64,000 bases of DNA from Pseudomonadota bacterium (GCA_021849295.1 JAJZTA010000001.1:62001-126000), one strand, 5' to 3'. Shown: positions 36,516 through 47,704, numbered from the stretch's first letter. Notes: generated by a model from the letters alone, not told the origin. A program made the numbers and translations.

Positions 36516-38216
36516 ATGAAAAAATGGTGGAAAAATCTGCAACTGCAAAGCCGGTTTATGGTGATTGCCGGTGCGGGCATTCTGGCCATCGTCTGCGCGA
36601 CGCTGGCGGTCGTGGCGGGGCTGCAGTACATGCAGATGAAGGACAAGTTCCAAAACCTCTCGCGCAACGAATTGCAGTCGATGCGCGCGCTGGTGGTCGC
36701 GACGATGGAGCGCCGCACCGACGATCCCGCCGCCATCAACGTCTATTATAGCTGGTACAAGCAGCGCAACAACGACTACAAAGGCAAGCTGTGGAGCGCC
36801 TGGAGCCCGAAGACGCTCGATTTCACCGCCAAGGCCTATCCGGACGTCAAGCCGCGCCCCGTGCGCGATGCGATCGACAAGCAGGTGCTTGAAACCAAAA
36901 AGCCCGTCGGGCGGTTCGTCAAGGGCGCCTACCGCTATAGCCTGCCGATCATCCTCGGCGTGACGCCGGGCGCCAATCAGCCCGTCTGCCACACCTGCCA
37001 CACGGCGATGGGCGAGAAGGACGGCGATGTCATCGCCGTCTTTTCCAGCAGCCTCAAGACCGGCGCTGCCTTCGCGCAACTGAAGACGGTCGTTATTTTC
37101 ATGGCCCTCGCCGGCGTGCTGGCGGCCATCGCGGGCGTGCTGGCCATCCGCATGCTGATGAGCCGCGTCGTCAGCCGTCCTCTGGGCACGATGACCGACG
37201 TCATGGGCCGTCTTGCGAACAAGGATTACGGAGCCGAGGTGCCGTTCACCGGCCGCGCGGATGAAATCGGCGTCATGGCGCGCGCCGTCGGAGTTTTCAA
37301 AAAGAACGGCATGGAGGCCGAACGCCTGCGCGCCGAACAGGCCGCCGCGCAGCAAAGGCAGCTCGCGCGCGCGGAGAACATCGACCGTCTTGTCGCGGAC
37401 TTCGAACAGGCCATCGCCGCCATCGCCCAGACCATCAGCTCTGCGGCGCAGGAAATGGAAACCACGGCGGAAACCATGGCCGCCGCCGCCGAGGAAACGA
37501 CCGGACGTTCCGGCGCCGTCGCCGCGGCGTCCGAACAGGCGTCGGCGAACGTGCAGACCGTCGCCTCCGCGACCGAGGAGCTGTCCGCCTCGATCCGCGA
37601 GATCGAGCAGCGCGTCAGCGACTCCGGCAGCCAGATATCGCGCGCCGCCGCGCAGACGACCGCCACCAACGCCAAGGTGCAGGACCTTTCCGCCGCGTCG
37701 GAGAAGATCGGCGCGATCATCGCGCTCATCAACGACATTGCCGCGCAAACCAACCTGCTCGCGCTCAACGCCACCATCGAGGCGGCGCGCGCGGGCGAAG
37801 CGGGCAAAGGCTTCGCCGTCGTCGCCTCCGAAGTGAAGGCGCTGGCGAGGCAAACCGCCAGGGCGACGGAAGAGATCGGGCAGCAGATCCGCGGTATTCA
37901 GGAGGCCAGCACAGCCTCCGCCGCAGCCATTCAGGACATCACGGACAGCATCGAAAAGGTGCGCGAGACCGCCGTCGCCATTTCCGCCGCCGTCGAGGAA
38001 CAGGGCTCGGCGACGCAGGAGATCGCGCGCAACGTCACGGAAGCTGCGGCGGGCACGCGTGAAGTCTCCGGAAACATCGCTTCCGTCAACGACGCCGCGA
38101 GGCGCACCGGCATCACGGCGGAGCAGGTTCTGGCCGCGGCCGCGGAACTCGCCAGAAACGGCGATCACCTGCGGGAGGCGGTCAATACCTTCCTCGGCGC
38201 GGTGCGCGAGGCCTGA
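36516..38216 (+). CDS. methyl-accepting chemotaxis protein with a haem-type CXXCH sensor
   Basis: This 566-residue transmembrane receptor has TM1 (about residues 13-37), a periplasmic sensor of about 145 residues, TM2 (about 186-208), a HAMP domain, and a coiled-coil signalling domain with the conserved hairpin tip [18 protein letters not shown]. The sensor contains C158-H-T-C-H162 ([20 protein letters not shown]), a c-type haem-binding motif, in a region resembling DUF3365/Tll0287-like sensors. It may sense redox state or oxygen. It has no CheA, CheW or flagellar genes nearby in this window. It is followed by a converging 2OG-oxygenase gene. Confidence 0.93.
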   Translation: MKKWWKNLQLQSRFMVIAGAGILAIVCATLAVVAGLQYMQMKDKFQNLSRNELQSMRALVVATMERRTDDPAAINVYYSWYKQRNNDYKGKLWSAWSPKTLDFTAKAYPDVKPRPVRDAIDKQVLETKKPVGRFVKGAYRYSLPIILGVTPGANQPVCHTCHTAMGEKDGDVIAVFSSSLKTGAAFAQLKTVVIFMALAGVLAAIAGVLAIRMLMSRVVSRPLGTMTDVMGRLANKDYGAEVPFTGRADEIGVMARAVGVFKKNGMEAERLRAEQAAAQQRQLARAENIDRLVADFEQAIAAIAQTISSAAQEMETTAETMAAAAEETTGRSGAVAAASEQASANVQTVASATEELSASIREIEQRVSDSGSQISRAAAQTTATNAKVQDLSAASEKIGAIIALINDIAAQTNLLALNATIEAARAGEAGKGFAVVASEVKALARQTARATEEIGQQIRGIQEASTASAAAIQDITDSIEKVRETAVAISAAVEEQGSATQEIARNVTEAAAGTREVSGNIASVNDAARRTGITAEQVLAAAAELARNGDHLREAVNTFLGAVREA

Positions 38217-38225
38217 GAGGATGGA

Positions 38226-38900
38226 TTAGTAGCCGCCCTTGCCGAATCTCTTCAGCCACGACGACCAGCCGTGACGTTTTTGTTCGTACTCGACGTATTT
38301 CCGGTCGGTCACCCAGTTCATCTGGATCACGCGGCGCGTGCCTTCGAACGGCAGGTGGCCGTGCCATGAATTGTCGCTGCGCTTGAAAACCAGCAGCGTG
38401 CCGATTTCCGGCGGGATTTCGCGTGCGACGTCGTCCATGTCGTTGCTGCGCAGAAGGCGGAGCTTGCCGCCCTGCTCTTCCCATTCAGGGTTCATATAAA
38501 GCAGTACGGTGATGATTTTGCTTTCGGAATCGGTGTGGATCTTGCCGTCCTTGGCGCGGCACTTGCCGCGCACGGTGAACATGGTCGGCTTGTCGGTGAG
38601 ATCGATGGAGAATTTTTCCTCGATGGCGTGGCGGAAGTCATCACCGTCCATCGCGTCGATCAGCCGCTTGAACAACGTGCCGTATTTCACGGTCGGGAGC
38701 GGAAAACTGCCGCCTTTTTCGACGACCGGATATTCTTTCAGTAAAATGTCCTTCCATTCCGGCGTAATGAAACCGGATACGACGATATGCTCGTAAGGCG
38801 CTGTTTCCAGCGGGGCTGCGCGCACGACGCTGACGTCGATCGGCATGAATTCGTCTAAGGATTGCGTTTCTGGTTCCACAATTCTTTGGCTCGCTTGCAT
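38226..38900 (-). CDS. 2-oxoglutarate/Fe(II)-dependent oxygenase
   Basis: The 224 residues show the iron-binding triad: H122-x-D124 (KIHTDSESK) and a distal His at 180 or 182 (SWHGH), followed by Arg189/190, which binds 2-oxoglutarate (TRRVIQMNW). This fits the prolyl-4-hydroxylase-like 2OG-Fe(II) oxygenase family. The substrate is unknown; relatives hydroxylate proteins or small molecules. The N-terminal ~70 residues cap the jelly-roll. It converges with the chemoreceptor gene, and a 148-base spacer separates it from the next minus-strand small gene. Confidence 0.88.
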   Translation of the reverse strand: MQASQRIVEPETQSLDEFMPIDVSVVRAAPLETAPYEHIVVSGFITPEWKDILLKEYPVVEKGGSFPLPTVKYGTLFKRLIDAMDGDDFRHAIEEKFSIDLTDKPTMFTVRGKCRAKDGKIHTDSESKIITVLLYMNPEWEEQGGKLRLLRSNDMDDVAREIPPEIGTLLVFKRSDNSWHGHLPFEGTRRVIQMNWVTDRKYVEYEQKRHGWSSWLKRFGKGGY

Positions 38901-39048
38901 GAGAGGACTCCCGTTAGCGGATACGGTTAATGCCCATCAGGATGCGCCCCGGAAGCGAACATGTCAAATTTTCAGTGAATGTCTTTGTTTTTACAAAAAA
39001 GACATTCTTGCCCAATGGGCTATTTTTCGTTTTTAAAGCAAAATATGA

Positions 39049-39234
39049 TTAACATTCGGCGATAATCTCGTAAACGATTTTACCGTCGTTATCGACCTTC
39101 TGCCGGAATTCGACATCCGGATCCGCTTCTTCCAGCCAGGCCGTGTCGACAAAGTCTTTTCTGGCCAGCATGGCGGTGAACGGCGGATACATTTCCGTTG
39201 CCTGAGTTGCGGTGTGGTGCATGCCTTTCATCAT
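39049..39234 (-). CDS. 61-aa hypothetical protein
   Basis: This 61-residue acidic protein has no membrane segment, signal or domain I recognise. The C-terminal half (FVDTAWLEEADPDVEFRQKVDNDGKIVYEIIAEC) looks like a small alpha/beta unit ending in Cys. A GGAGGGG-like ribosome site precedes the start. It stands alone, divergent from hisS, so it may be a real small gene, but the support is modest. Confidence 0.5.
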   Translation of the reverse strand: MMKGMHHTATQATEMYPPFTAMLARKDFVDTAWLEEADPDVEFRQKVDNDGKIVYEIIAEC

Positions 39235-39373
39235 GGTCCCCTCCTTTTCGTTCGGTTCGCGTATAACGCTATGCCCTTTGGGTGAGTCGTCATTTGATGA
39301 TCATCAAAAACCGTGAAAAAAATGATTTTATTCATGTACGCCCGTGGGTTAATATGAACCGGAATGGTGGGTA

Positions 39374-40723
39374 ATGTCGGAAAACAGAATTTATAAACCG
39401 AAACAGATCAGCGGATTTCCCGAATGGCTGCCGGAATACCGCGCGGTCGAATTGCAATGGATGGACAAGATCCGCAGCACATTCGAGCGCTACGGCTTTT
39501 GCTCCATCGAGACGCCGAGCGTGGAGGAAGTCGACGCCCTGCTCGCCAAGGGCGGCGAGACGGAAAAGGAGATTTACACGCTCAGCCGGCTGCAGGAGGA
39601 TGCGCACGATAAAGATTCGCGTCTCGCCCTGCACTTCGACCTCACCGTGCCGATGGCGCGCTACGTGGCGCAGCATTTCAACGACCTGGTATTCCCGTTC
39701 AAGCGCTACCAGATCCAGAAATCATGGCGCGGCGAGCGCCCGCAGAAGGGCCGTTTCCGCGAGTTTTACCAGTGCGACATCGACGTGGTGAACGTCGACG
39801 GGCTGCCGCTGCATTTCGACGCCGAACTGCCCGCCGTGATGTTCGAGGCCTATCAGGCGCTCGACATTCCGCCGGTGGAGATGCACATCAGCAACCGGAA
39901 GATCATTGTAGGCTATCTGCAGGGGTTGGGACTTGATGCAGATAAAATTGTTCTTGTCACCAGACTTATGGACAAGGTGGATAAAATTGGAAAAGAAAAA
40001 GTAGAAGAAGAAGTTGGCGGTATCGTCAATCCAATTGCAATAGCATTGAATGACCTATCTCTCGCAAAAAAGATTTGCGCAATACCTGAAATAAAGACAA
40101 GTGACGGAAGCTTTGCCGACAAAGTCCGCACCCTCGGCGTGGCGAACGATTTGCTGGACGAAGGGTTGAAAGAGCTGTCCTTCGTCATGGACAACCTGAA
40201 GCACCTGCCGCAAGGCTCTGTCATCGCCGACCTCGGCATCATCCGCGGGCTGGACTATTACACCGGCACGGTGATCGAGGTGCGTTTCAAGGAAAATATT
40301 GGTGCAAGAGGGCCGCTCTCCATCGGCGGCGGCGGACGCTACGACAATCTCGCCGGCTCGTTCATCAGCCAAAAACTGCCGGGCATCGGCGTTTCCATCG
40401 GCCTGACGCGCCTCTTCGCCATGCTGCTCGACGAGGGCTACATCAAGCCTGCCGCGAAATGCCCGACGCAGGTGCTGGTCGTTCTGCCCGCGGAAGAACG
40501 CCGCGCCGAGGCCGCCGCCGCCGCGCACGCCTTGCGTCTGCGCGGCATGAACGTGGAGCTTTATCACAGCGCCACCAAGGTTAAAAAACAGCTGTCCTAT
40601 GCCGAAAAAAAGGGCATTCCCTATGTCTGGTTCCCGCCTTTCGAGGACGGGCAGCCGCATGAAGTCAAAAACATGGTGACGGGCGAGCAGGTCAAAGCCG
40701 ATCCGTCCGTCTGGAAAATTTGA
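39374..40723 (+). CDS. hisS: histidyl-tRNA synthetase
   Basis: It charges tRNA-His. The 449-residue class II synthetase has the N-terminal motif 1 region with ETPSVEEVDALLAKGGE, motif 2 (RYQIQKSWRGERPQKGRFREFYQCDIDVV), the HisA-type LDYYTGTVIEVRF, motif 3 (GGGGRYDNL...GIGVSIGLTRLF), and a C-terminal anticodon-binding domain. The protein reads continuously, but bases from about 39905 to 40110 are much more AT-rich than the flanks (KIVLVTRLMDKVDKIGKEKVEEE region), as if that segment had been exchanged or evolved separately. It stands apart from other synthetase genes. Confidence 0.96.
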   Translation: MSENRIYKPKQISGFPEWLPEYRAVELQWMDKIRSTFERYGFCSIETPSVEEVDALLAKGGETEKEIYTLSRLQEDAHDKDSRLALHFDLTVPMARYVAQHFNDLVFPFKRYQIQKSWRGERPQKGRFREFYQCDIDVVNVDGLPLHFDAELPAVMFEAYQALDIPPVEMHISNRKIIVGYLQGLGLDADKIVLVTRLMDKVDKIGKEKVEEEVGGIVNPIAIALNDLSLAKKICAIPEIKTSDGSFADKVRTLGVANDLLDEGLKELSFVMDNLKHLPQGSVIADLGIIRGLDYYTGTVIEVRFKENIGARGPLSIGGGGRYDNLAGSFISQKLPGIGVSIGLTRLFAMLLDEGYIKPAAKCPTQVLVVLPAEERRAEAAAAAHALRLRGMNVELYHSATKVKKQLSYAEKKGIPYVWFPPFEDGQPHEVKNMVTGEQVKADPSVWKI

Positions 40724-40733
40724 GGAGATGGTC

Positions 40734-41528
40734 ATGAAACGTATCCCCGCATTTTTGCTTTGCACGGCGGTCCTGACAGGCATTGCTTTCGCGACTCCGG
40801 CCGGCGCGCAAGACGCGCCGCCCATACAGTCGCCGAACGAGATCACGCAGCAACCGCCCGCCGCGCAGGCCCAGCAGAAGGCATCCGACGCATCCGGCGC
40901 GCAGCAAGCGCCCGCCGCGCAGGCTCAACAGAAAGCACCCGCCGCATCCGCCGCACCCGCCGGCGCGCAACAGGAGCCCGCCGCGCCGGTACCGAAAAAA
41001 AACACATATTACGACTATGCGAACGACGAATCCGAATACAGCATAAAAATGCCCCAAGCGCCCACGGTCAAGACGATCTGGGCGACGTCTCCCGAAACGA
41101 AGCTGTACCTTGATGACAACCTTCCCAAGAAGACCTCGTTTATCGGCGAAGTCGGCCTTTACGCGCTGACCGATATGGACACCGAGGCATCGTTCACCGC
41201 CAAGACCATCTTTCTGAAAGCGCCTGACAGTTTTCTCGCCACTCTGGACAGCGCCAAGATTCAGGCCATCCTTCTAAAGAGCTATGCGCACAAGGTCTTC
41301 ATCAGTCCGAAGTACCACTATTCCGTTAACAAGTCGGGGATATTGAAGTGGGCGACCTTGAGCGGCTTTACGGTTGACGAGAATCACCAGCCGCTTTTCA
41401 CCGCCACGCATTATCTGACGGGACTTCACTCGATCTTCGTGGTCAGGATCACCTTCAGCGTCACCAATCCGCTGTACAACCGGTATTACAACGATATGGT
41501 GGGCAGCATCACTTACAGCCCGCCGTAA
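40734..41528 (+). CDS. exported hypothetical protein with Ala/Gln-rich linker
   Basis: This protein of about 264 residues has an N-terminal signal peptide (MKRIPAFLLCTAVLTGIAFATPAGAQD, cleavage near AGA-QD). A low-complexity linker of degenerate repeats (AQAQQKASDASGAQQAPAAQAQQKAPAAS) follows, then a ~180-residue globular domain with no recognised family (KTIWATSPETKLYLDDN, VRITFSVTNPLYNRYYNDM). I chose the ATG at 40734 with GGAG 6 bases upstream; 40728 is equivalent in frame. It starts 10 bases after hisS and is probably periplasmic or outer-envelope. Its 3' end overlaps sufE by 20 bases. Confidence 0.8.
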   Translation: MKRIPAFLLCTAVLTGIAFATPAGAQDAPPIQSPNEITQQPPAAQAQQKASDASGAQQAPAAQAQQKAPAASAAPAGAQQEPAAPVPKKNTYYDYANDESEYSIKMPQAPTVKTIWATSPETKLYLDDNLPKKTSFIGEVGLYALTDMDTEASFTAKTIFLKAPDSFLATLDSAKIQAILLKSYAHKVFISPKYHYSVNKSGILKWATLSGFTVDENHQPLFTATHYLTGLHSIFVVRITFSVTNPLYNRYYNDMVGSITYSPP

Positions 41529-41913
41529 AGTTGCGGATGCGCTCCACCATCGCGTAGAAGCCGTTGCGGCGGTTGATGAAAAGGTGGTTGTCCAGCCCGA
41601 TTTTGCCGAAAACCCCGTCGATGTCCGCGGCGGCGGCTTCTTCTGTCGTCTTGCCCTGATACATGGCGTAGAGCACGGCGATCAGCCCCTTGACGATGTC
41701 CGCGTCGCTGTCGGCATAGAGCGCGATTTTCCCCTCCGCGTCCCGCCCCAGCACCATCCAGACGCGGCTGAGACAGCCCTTGACGCGGGTTTCGTCGGTC
41801 TTCAGCGCCTCGTCCATCGGCGGCAGGTGGCGGCCGAGATCGATCAGGTAGGCGTATTTGTCCTCCCAGTCGTCGAACAGGCTGAAGTTATCAACAATCT
41901 CGTCTATATTCAT
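41509..41913 (-). CDS. sufE: SufE-family Fe-S cluster assembly protein
   Basis: SufE accepts sulfur from the cysteine desulfurase SufS and enhances its activity. From the ATG at 41913 it has 134 residues. The N-terminus MNIDEIVDNFSLFDDWEDKYAYLIDLGR and the active-site Cys in RVKGCLSRVWM are typical. The ribosome site for this ATG is poor; a TTG at 41931 would add 6 residues, but homology supports the ATG. sufS is not in the window. It converges with the preceding exported protein and overlaps it by 20 bases. Confidence 0.95.
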   Translation of the reverse strand: MNIDEIVDNFSLFDDWEDKYAYLIDLGRHLPPMDEALKTDETRVKGCLSRVWMVLGRDAEGKIALYADSDADIVKGLIAVLYAMYQGKTTEEAAAADIDGVFGKIGLDNHLFINRRNGFYAMVERIRNFTAGCK

Positions 41914-42022
41914 ATTCCTGCATTCATACAATATTAAGCATATCCTGTGCTAAAATAGGGGTAATTGCAGCGGAAATCCACTCATGCATTGCATGAAAGG
42001 AAAATATTCCGTTCAAGAAATG

Positions 42023-42051
42023 TTGGCAATCTTTCCCGCCTGTTCTATTCT
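42023..42051 (+). promoter_or_regulatory. candidate clpX promoter
   Basis: TTGGCA (42023-42028) and TATTCT (42046-42051) are separated by 17 bases and lie about 40 bases upstream of the chosen clpX start. They fall inside an upstream open stretch of the clpX frame, which supports the downstream start. Confidence 0.55.
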
Positions 42052-42094
42052 GGAATCGTGGGATTTGAGCTGCCACCAAAAAGGAAAGAACGGG

Positions 42095-43432
42095 ATGAGC
42101 AAAACGACTTCGGGGGATACTAAAAACACACTTTACTGCTCTTTTTGCGGAAAGAGCCAGCATGAAGTCAGAAAACTGATTGCGGGGCCGAACGTATTCA
42201 TCTGCAATGAATGCGTAGAGCTTTGCATGGACATCATACAGGAAGAGGACAAGACGCAACTCGTCAAGTCCGGCAAAGGCATCCCGACGCCGAAAGACAT
42301 CAAAAAGGTCCTCGACGATTACGTCATCGGCCAGACCCGCGCCAAGCGCGTGCTCTCCGTCGCCGTCCACAACCACTACAAGCGGATCGACGAAGGCCTG
42401 ATGAAGGGCAGTGACGTCGAACTGTCCAAATCCAATATCCTCCTGCTGGGGCCGACCGGATCGGGCAAGACCCTCCTTGCCCAGACTTTGGCGCGGATTT
42501 TGGACGTGCCCTTTACCATGACGGACGCGACGACGCTGACTGAAGCCGGTTATGTCGGCGAAGACGTCGAAAACATCGTTTTGAAGCTGCTGCAAGCCTG
42601 CGACTACAACATCGAGCGCGCGCAGCGCGGCATCGTTTACATCGACGAAGTGGACAAAATCAGCCGCAAGTCGGACAATCCTTCCATCACCCGCGACGTG
42701 TCGGGCGAAGGCGTGCAGCAGGCCCTGCTGAAGCTGATGGAAGGCACAATGGCAAGCGTTCCGCCGCAGGGCGGCCGCAAGCACCCGCAGCAGGAATTCC
42801 TGCAAGTCGATACGACGAACATCCTCTTCATCTGCGGCGGTGCTTTCGCGGGGCTGGAAAAAGTCATTTCCCGCCGCTCGCGCAACACCTCGATCGGTTT
42901 TGGCGCCGAGGCCAAGGGCCCAGACGAGCGCGGCACCGGTGAGCTTCTCAAGGAAGTTCAGCCGGAAGACCTGCTGAAGTTTGGCCTGATTCCAGAATTC
43001 GTCGGTCGCCTGCCCGTCATCGCGACGCTGGACGACCTCGACGAGGAAATGCTGGTACAAATCCTGACCGAGCCGAAAAATGCGCTCGTTAAGCAATACC
43101 AGCGTCTGTTCGACATTGAAGGCGTCAAGCTGACCTTCCAGCACGAGGCGCTGATCGAAATCTCCAAGCTGGCCATCGTCCGCAACACGGGAGCGCGCGG
43201 GTTGCGCTCCATCCTTGAGTCGATCCTGCTGGACACGATGTTCGACCTTCCTGGCCTCGAAGGCGCTGAAGAAGTGGTTGTCAAGGCGGAGAACGTCATC
43301 AACAACACGCCGCCGATGATCATCTTCTCCGACAAGAAAAAGGCGAAGGACAAAGAGGCCAAGGAAGCCAGAGAAAAAGAAGCCAAGGACGGCAAAAAGA
43401 AGAAAGACGACGAGCAGGTCGCGGCTTCATAA
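42095..43432 (+). CDS. clpX: ATP-dependent Clp protease ATP-binding subunit ClpX
   Basis: ClpX unfolds substrates for the ClpP protease. From the ATG at 42095 (AAGGAAAG site upstream) it has 445 residues. It has an N-terminal zinc finger ([14 protein letters not shown] and ICNECVELC), the AAA+ core with Walker [16 protein letters not shown] and Walker [11 protein letters not shown], the pore-loop/IGF-containing [12 protein letters not shown], and a Lys/Glu-rich C-terminal tail ([15 protein letters not shown]) longer than usual. Unlike many genomes, clpP is not directly upstream; sufE is there instead, on the opposite strand. Confidence 0.97.
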   Translation: MSKTTSGDTKNTLYCSFCGKSQHEVRKLIAGPNVFICNECVELCMDIIQEEDKTQLVKSGKGIPTPKDIKKVLDDYVIGQTRAKRVLSVAVHNHYKRIDEGLMKGSDVELSKSNILLLGPTGSGKTLLAQTLARILDVPFTMTDATTLTEAGYVGEDVENIVLKLLQACDYNIERAQRGIVYIDEVDKISRKSDNPSITRDVSGEGVQQALLKLMEGTMASVPPQGGRKHPQQEFLQVDTTNILFICGGAFAGLEKVISRRSRNTSIGFGAEAKGPDERGTGELLKEVQPEDLLKFGLIPEFVGRLPVIATLDDLDEEMLVQILTEPKNALVKQYQRLFDIEGVKLTFQHEALIEISKLAIVRNTGARGLRSILESILLDTMFDLPGLEGAEEVVVKAENVINNTPPMIIFSDKKKAKDKEAKEAREKEAKDGKKKKDDEQVAAS

Positions 43433-43510
43433 GGCTATTTGTCTGGAATCATTGTATTCACTCCAATGTGTTGACATAATTTCTGACATGGTGTAAGCAC
43501 TCATATCAGA

Positions 43511-43520
43511 GTGGTATAAT
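43511..43520 (+). promoter_or_regulatory. extended -10 promoter of the 132-aa orphan gene
   Basis: TGGTATAAT is an extended -10 element (TGnTATAAT) 22 bases before the start codon, with the ribosome site AAGGAAAG between. A TTGACA at 43471-43476 is too far upstream to pair with it. Confidence 0.5.
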
Positions 43521-43542
43521 ACTTACATTAAGGAAAGAAGCT

Positions 43543-43941
43543 ATGTCTGTTCCCTACAAAAGCCGATTGAGCTGCGCATGGTCCCGCGCGATTAGGCAGA
43601 ATCGTCTTTATTCCCGCGTGTTTGAAAAGAAAGCCCCCGTGATCACCGGCGGAGACTTCTGGCCGCTCTACAGCCCCGGAAAAATCTCCATATGGATGAT
43701 GGCGACGCCGTGCGAAGACAACAAATTCAAGCTGAGCCTTTGTGAATTTGAAAAACCCGATAAACTGACCGAGACAATATATCGCACCTATAAAAAAGAG
43801 CCTGTTGGAACATATACCCGCGCAGAAGTGCAAAAGCGCATCAAAGATTGGGAAGAAAAGATGACAAAGGATGATAATGGCTTCAATACGCAGCGCAGAC
43901 AGCCTTTTAAAAAATCCATCAGCCCCAAACCTGCCAACTAA
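43543..43941 (+). CDS. 132-aa hypothetical protein
   Basis: This is a basic, soluble-looking 132-residue protein with no recognised domain. A central segment (FWPLYSPGKISIWMMATPCEDNKFKLSL) resembles beta strands, and the C-terminus is Lys/Arg-rich (RRQPFKKSISPKPAN). It has its own promoter, ribosome site and ATG, and its stop is 3 bases before the cutA start, so they are likely cotranscribed. No function can be assigned. Confidence 0.65.
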   Translation: MSVPYKSRLSCAWSRAIRQNRLYSRVFEKKAPVITGGDFWPLYSPGKISIWMMATPCEDNKFKLSLCEFEKPDKLTETIYRTYKKEPVGTYTRAEVQKRIKDWEEKMTKDDNGFNTQRRQPFKKSISPKPAN

Positions 43942-43944
43942 ATT

Positions 43945-44262
43945 GTGACCGCAGCTATCTTCATCTACGTCACCGTTCCTTCGCAATCCGAAGCCGAAAA
44001 AATCGCCGACGCGCTGGTCGGCAAGCGCCTTGTCGCCTGCGCCAACATCATTCCCGGCATGAAATCCGTGTACCGCTGGCAAGGCAAGGTCGAGCAGCGC
44101 AATGAAGTCGTCCTGATCCTCAAGACGCAGGCGCAGCTCTTCCCCGCGGCCGAGATCGCCGTCAAGGCGATGCACTCCGACGATACGCCCTGCATCGTCG
44201 CCCTGCCCGTCGATGCGGGCAACGTCGCCTATCTGAAATGGATTGAGGCGGAAACAACTTAA
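43945..44262 (+). CDS. cutA: divalent-cation tolerance protein CutA
   Basis: CutA1 is a small trimeric protein linked to copper and divalent-metal tolerance, with an uncertain role. The 105 residues show its core: IYVTVPSQSEAEKIADALV, RLVACANIIPGMKSVYRWQGKVEQRNEVVLILKT and the C-terminal DTPCIVALPV. The start is a GTG at 43945, right after the preceding stop. It is followed by the ABC-F gene after one base. Confidence 0.93.
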   Translation: MTAAIFIYVTVPSQSEAEKIADALVGKRLVACANIIPGMKSVYRWQGKVEQRNEVVLILKTQAQLFPAAEIAVKAMHSDDTPCIVALPVDAGNVAYLKWIEAETT

Positions 44263-44263
44263 T

Positions 44264-46123
<1,860 letters not shown>

Positions 46124-46128
46124 CCCGA

Positions 46129-46158
46129 TTGACACCACCCTTCCCCCGCCGCTAGCAT
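46129..46158 (+). promoter_or_regulatory. candidate promoter of the phosphatase gene
   Basis: A perfect TTGACA (46129-46134) and TAGCAT (46153-46158) are separated by 18 bases. They lie about 20 bases before the phosphatase start codon, in the 54-base gap after the ABC-F gene. Confidence 0.55.
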
Positions 46159-46177
46159 ATATCCACAACGTCACAAC

Positions 46178-46993
46178 ATGGACATGCCAATGCCCAAAGT
46201 TCTGGCTCTGCCCAAAAACACCAAAGGCCGCGATTTCGTGGTCGGGGATCTGCACGGCGCCTATTCCGTTTTGAAAAAAGCGCTGCAACAGGCGCGCTTC
46301 GATCCATCGAAGGACAGGCTGATTTCCGTCGGCGATCTGGTTGACCGCGGGCCGCGGTCGCCGGAGTGTCTCGATTATCTGGGCAATCCGTGGTTCTTCG
46401 CCGTGCGCGGCAATCACGAGGACATGTTCCTCACCATCTGCAATCCGGACGGCACATATGATGAAGCAAGGGTCAGGCGCAACAAACAGAACGGCAACGG
46501 CATGGGCTGGATTCTAAAAGAAGATCAGGCAACGCTCGCCGCCATTCATAAAGCTTTCCGCGCGTTGCCGCTGGCCATCGAAATTCCGTCGGATTGCGGC
46601 ACCATCGGCTTCGTCCATGCGGAAGTGCCCAAGGGACAGGACTGGAAAACCTTCAAGAAAAACATCGAGGCAAACGACGAACACACCGTCGATTCCGCCC
46701 TCTGGAGCCGCACGCGCGTCGAGCATAACGACGGGTCCGGCGTCGAGGGCATCGACCGCGTCTTCTCCGGCCACACGGTGCAGGAAGGCGGCACGCGCAG
46801 CCTCGGCAATTGCTATTACATCGACACTGGCGCCGTTTTCCGCCTGATGAAGGGCAGCAAAAAAGCGCCGGACATGTTCCTGACGCTGGCTGACATCTGC
46901 GCCGACAGGCGCGAATTCTCCCGCCCGCCGGAAAATAACGATAACAAGAGGGTCATCCTCAAAGAGCCGCCCAAGAGCGGCCCGCGCCCCTAA
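46178..46993 (+). CDS. calcineurin-like metallophosphatase (PPP-type)
   Basis: This protein of about 271 residues carries the metal-binding motifs of PP1/PP2A-like and diadenosine-tetraphosphatase-like enzymes: GDLHGAY (about residues 24-30), SVGDLVDRGPRSPE, VRGNHEDM, HAEVP and GHTV near the C-terminus. These bind two metals at a phosphoesterase site. Likely substrates are phosphoproteins or dinucleotides; I cannot tell which. Several Met near the N-terminus (46178, 46184, 46190) are possible starts. It has its own promoter. Confidence 0.88.
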   Translation: MDMPMPKVLALPKNTKGRDFVVGDLHGAYSVLKKALQQARFDPSKDRLISVGDLVDRGPRSPECLDYLGNPWFFAVRGNHEDMFLTICNPDGTYDEARVRRNKQNGNGMGWILKEDQATLAAIHKAFRALPLAIEIPSDCGTIGFVHAEVPKGQDWKTFKKNIEANDEHTVDSALWSRTRVEHNDGSGVEGIDRVFSGHTVQEGGTRSLGNCYYIDTGAVFRLMKGSKKAPDMFLTLADICADRREFSRPPENNDNKRVILKEPPKSGPRP

Positions 46994-47002
46994 ATCCCGA
47001 TC

Positions 47003-47704
47003 TTACCGCTGCGAAACCGGATAGGAACTCTTGGGGTTGATCGTGCCCGGCTTGGTGCGCGGCAGGGAGACCTGCCCGTCGGAGAGGAAGTCGCGGTAAT
47101 AGCCTGTGGCGAACGGCGCATAGCGCGGCGACAACTGCACGGAGGCCAAAATCGAGGAGAACAGCGGTGCGTACTTGTCGTACTGGTCTATCCGCGCCGA
47201 GCAACTGGCGACATAGCGCATATTGCCGTAGATGCTGGCGATCTGCTCGCCGAACATGTTGATCTTGCCGTTGCCGGTGTTCTGTTCGAAGGTTTCCTTG
47301 ATCGCGGTGGCGTCGCCGCGGCCGCCGAGGCTGGCGGGGGCGACGTAATCACGGATGACGGCATTGTCATGTTCGCCGACCTGACGCCGCCAGAAGGTCT
47401 GGTTCAGAGTATCGTCCACTGCCTGCGTCATCAGACGCTTGGGATAGATCTGCAGACGGCCGTCTTTTTTGACCTGAATGCTGCAGGTCGCCCAGTCGGC
47501 GTTGATCGGCCCCGCGATGCGGATACGCATATCGGGCGTCTCCTTCGTCTGGATGCCCCAGCTGTCGGGGAACGAAAAGGTGTAGCCGTATTTCGCGTCT
47601 TTCCACACGAACGCGTCCGATGTGGCGCGCGCCGTTGCGGCGTTCAGCAACGTGGCGGCTGCAATGCCTGTCATGATCGTGAGGCCGAGTATCGTTTTAC
47701 GCAT
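47003..47704 (-). CDS. exported hypothetical protein downstream of murJ
   Basis: This 233-residue protein has a signal peptide (MRKTILGLTIMTGIAAATLLNAATARA, about 27 residues). The mature part includes SFPDSWGIQTKETP, which resembles the PsbP-like fold, and CSIQVKKDGR. No family is recognised firmly. It starts one base before the murJ stop (TAATG overlap), so the two are translationally coupled and the product may act with MurJ in the envelope. Confidence 0.75.
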   Translation of the reverse strand: MRKTILGLTIMTGIAAATLLNAATARATSDAFVWKDAKYGYTFSFPDSWGIQTKETPDMRIRIAGPINADWATCSIQVKKDGRLQIYPKRLMTQAVDDTLNQTFWRRQVGEHDNAVIRDYVAPASLGGRGDATAIKETFEQNTGNGKINMFGEQIASIYGNMRYVASCSARIDQYDKYAPLFSSILASVQLSPRYAPFATGYYRDFLSDGQVSLPRTKPGTINPKSSYPVSQR

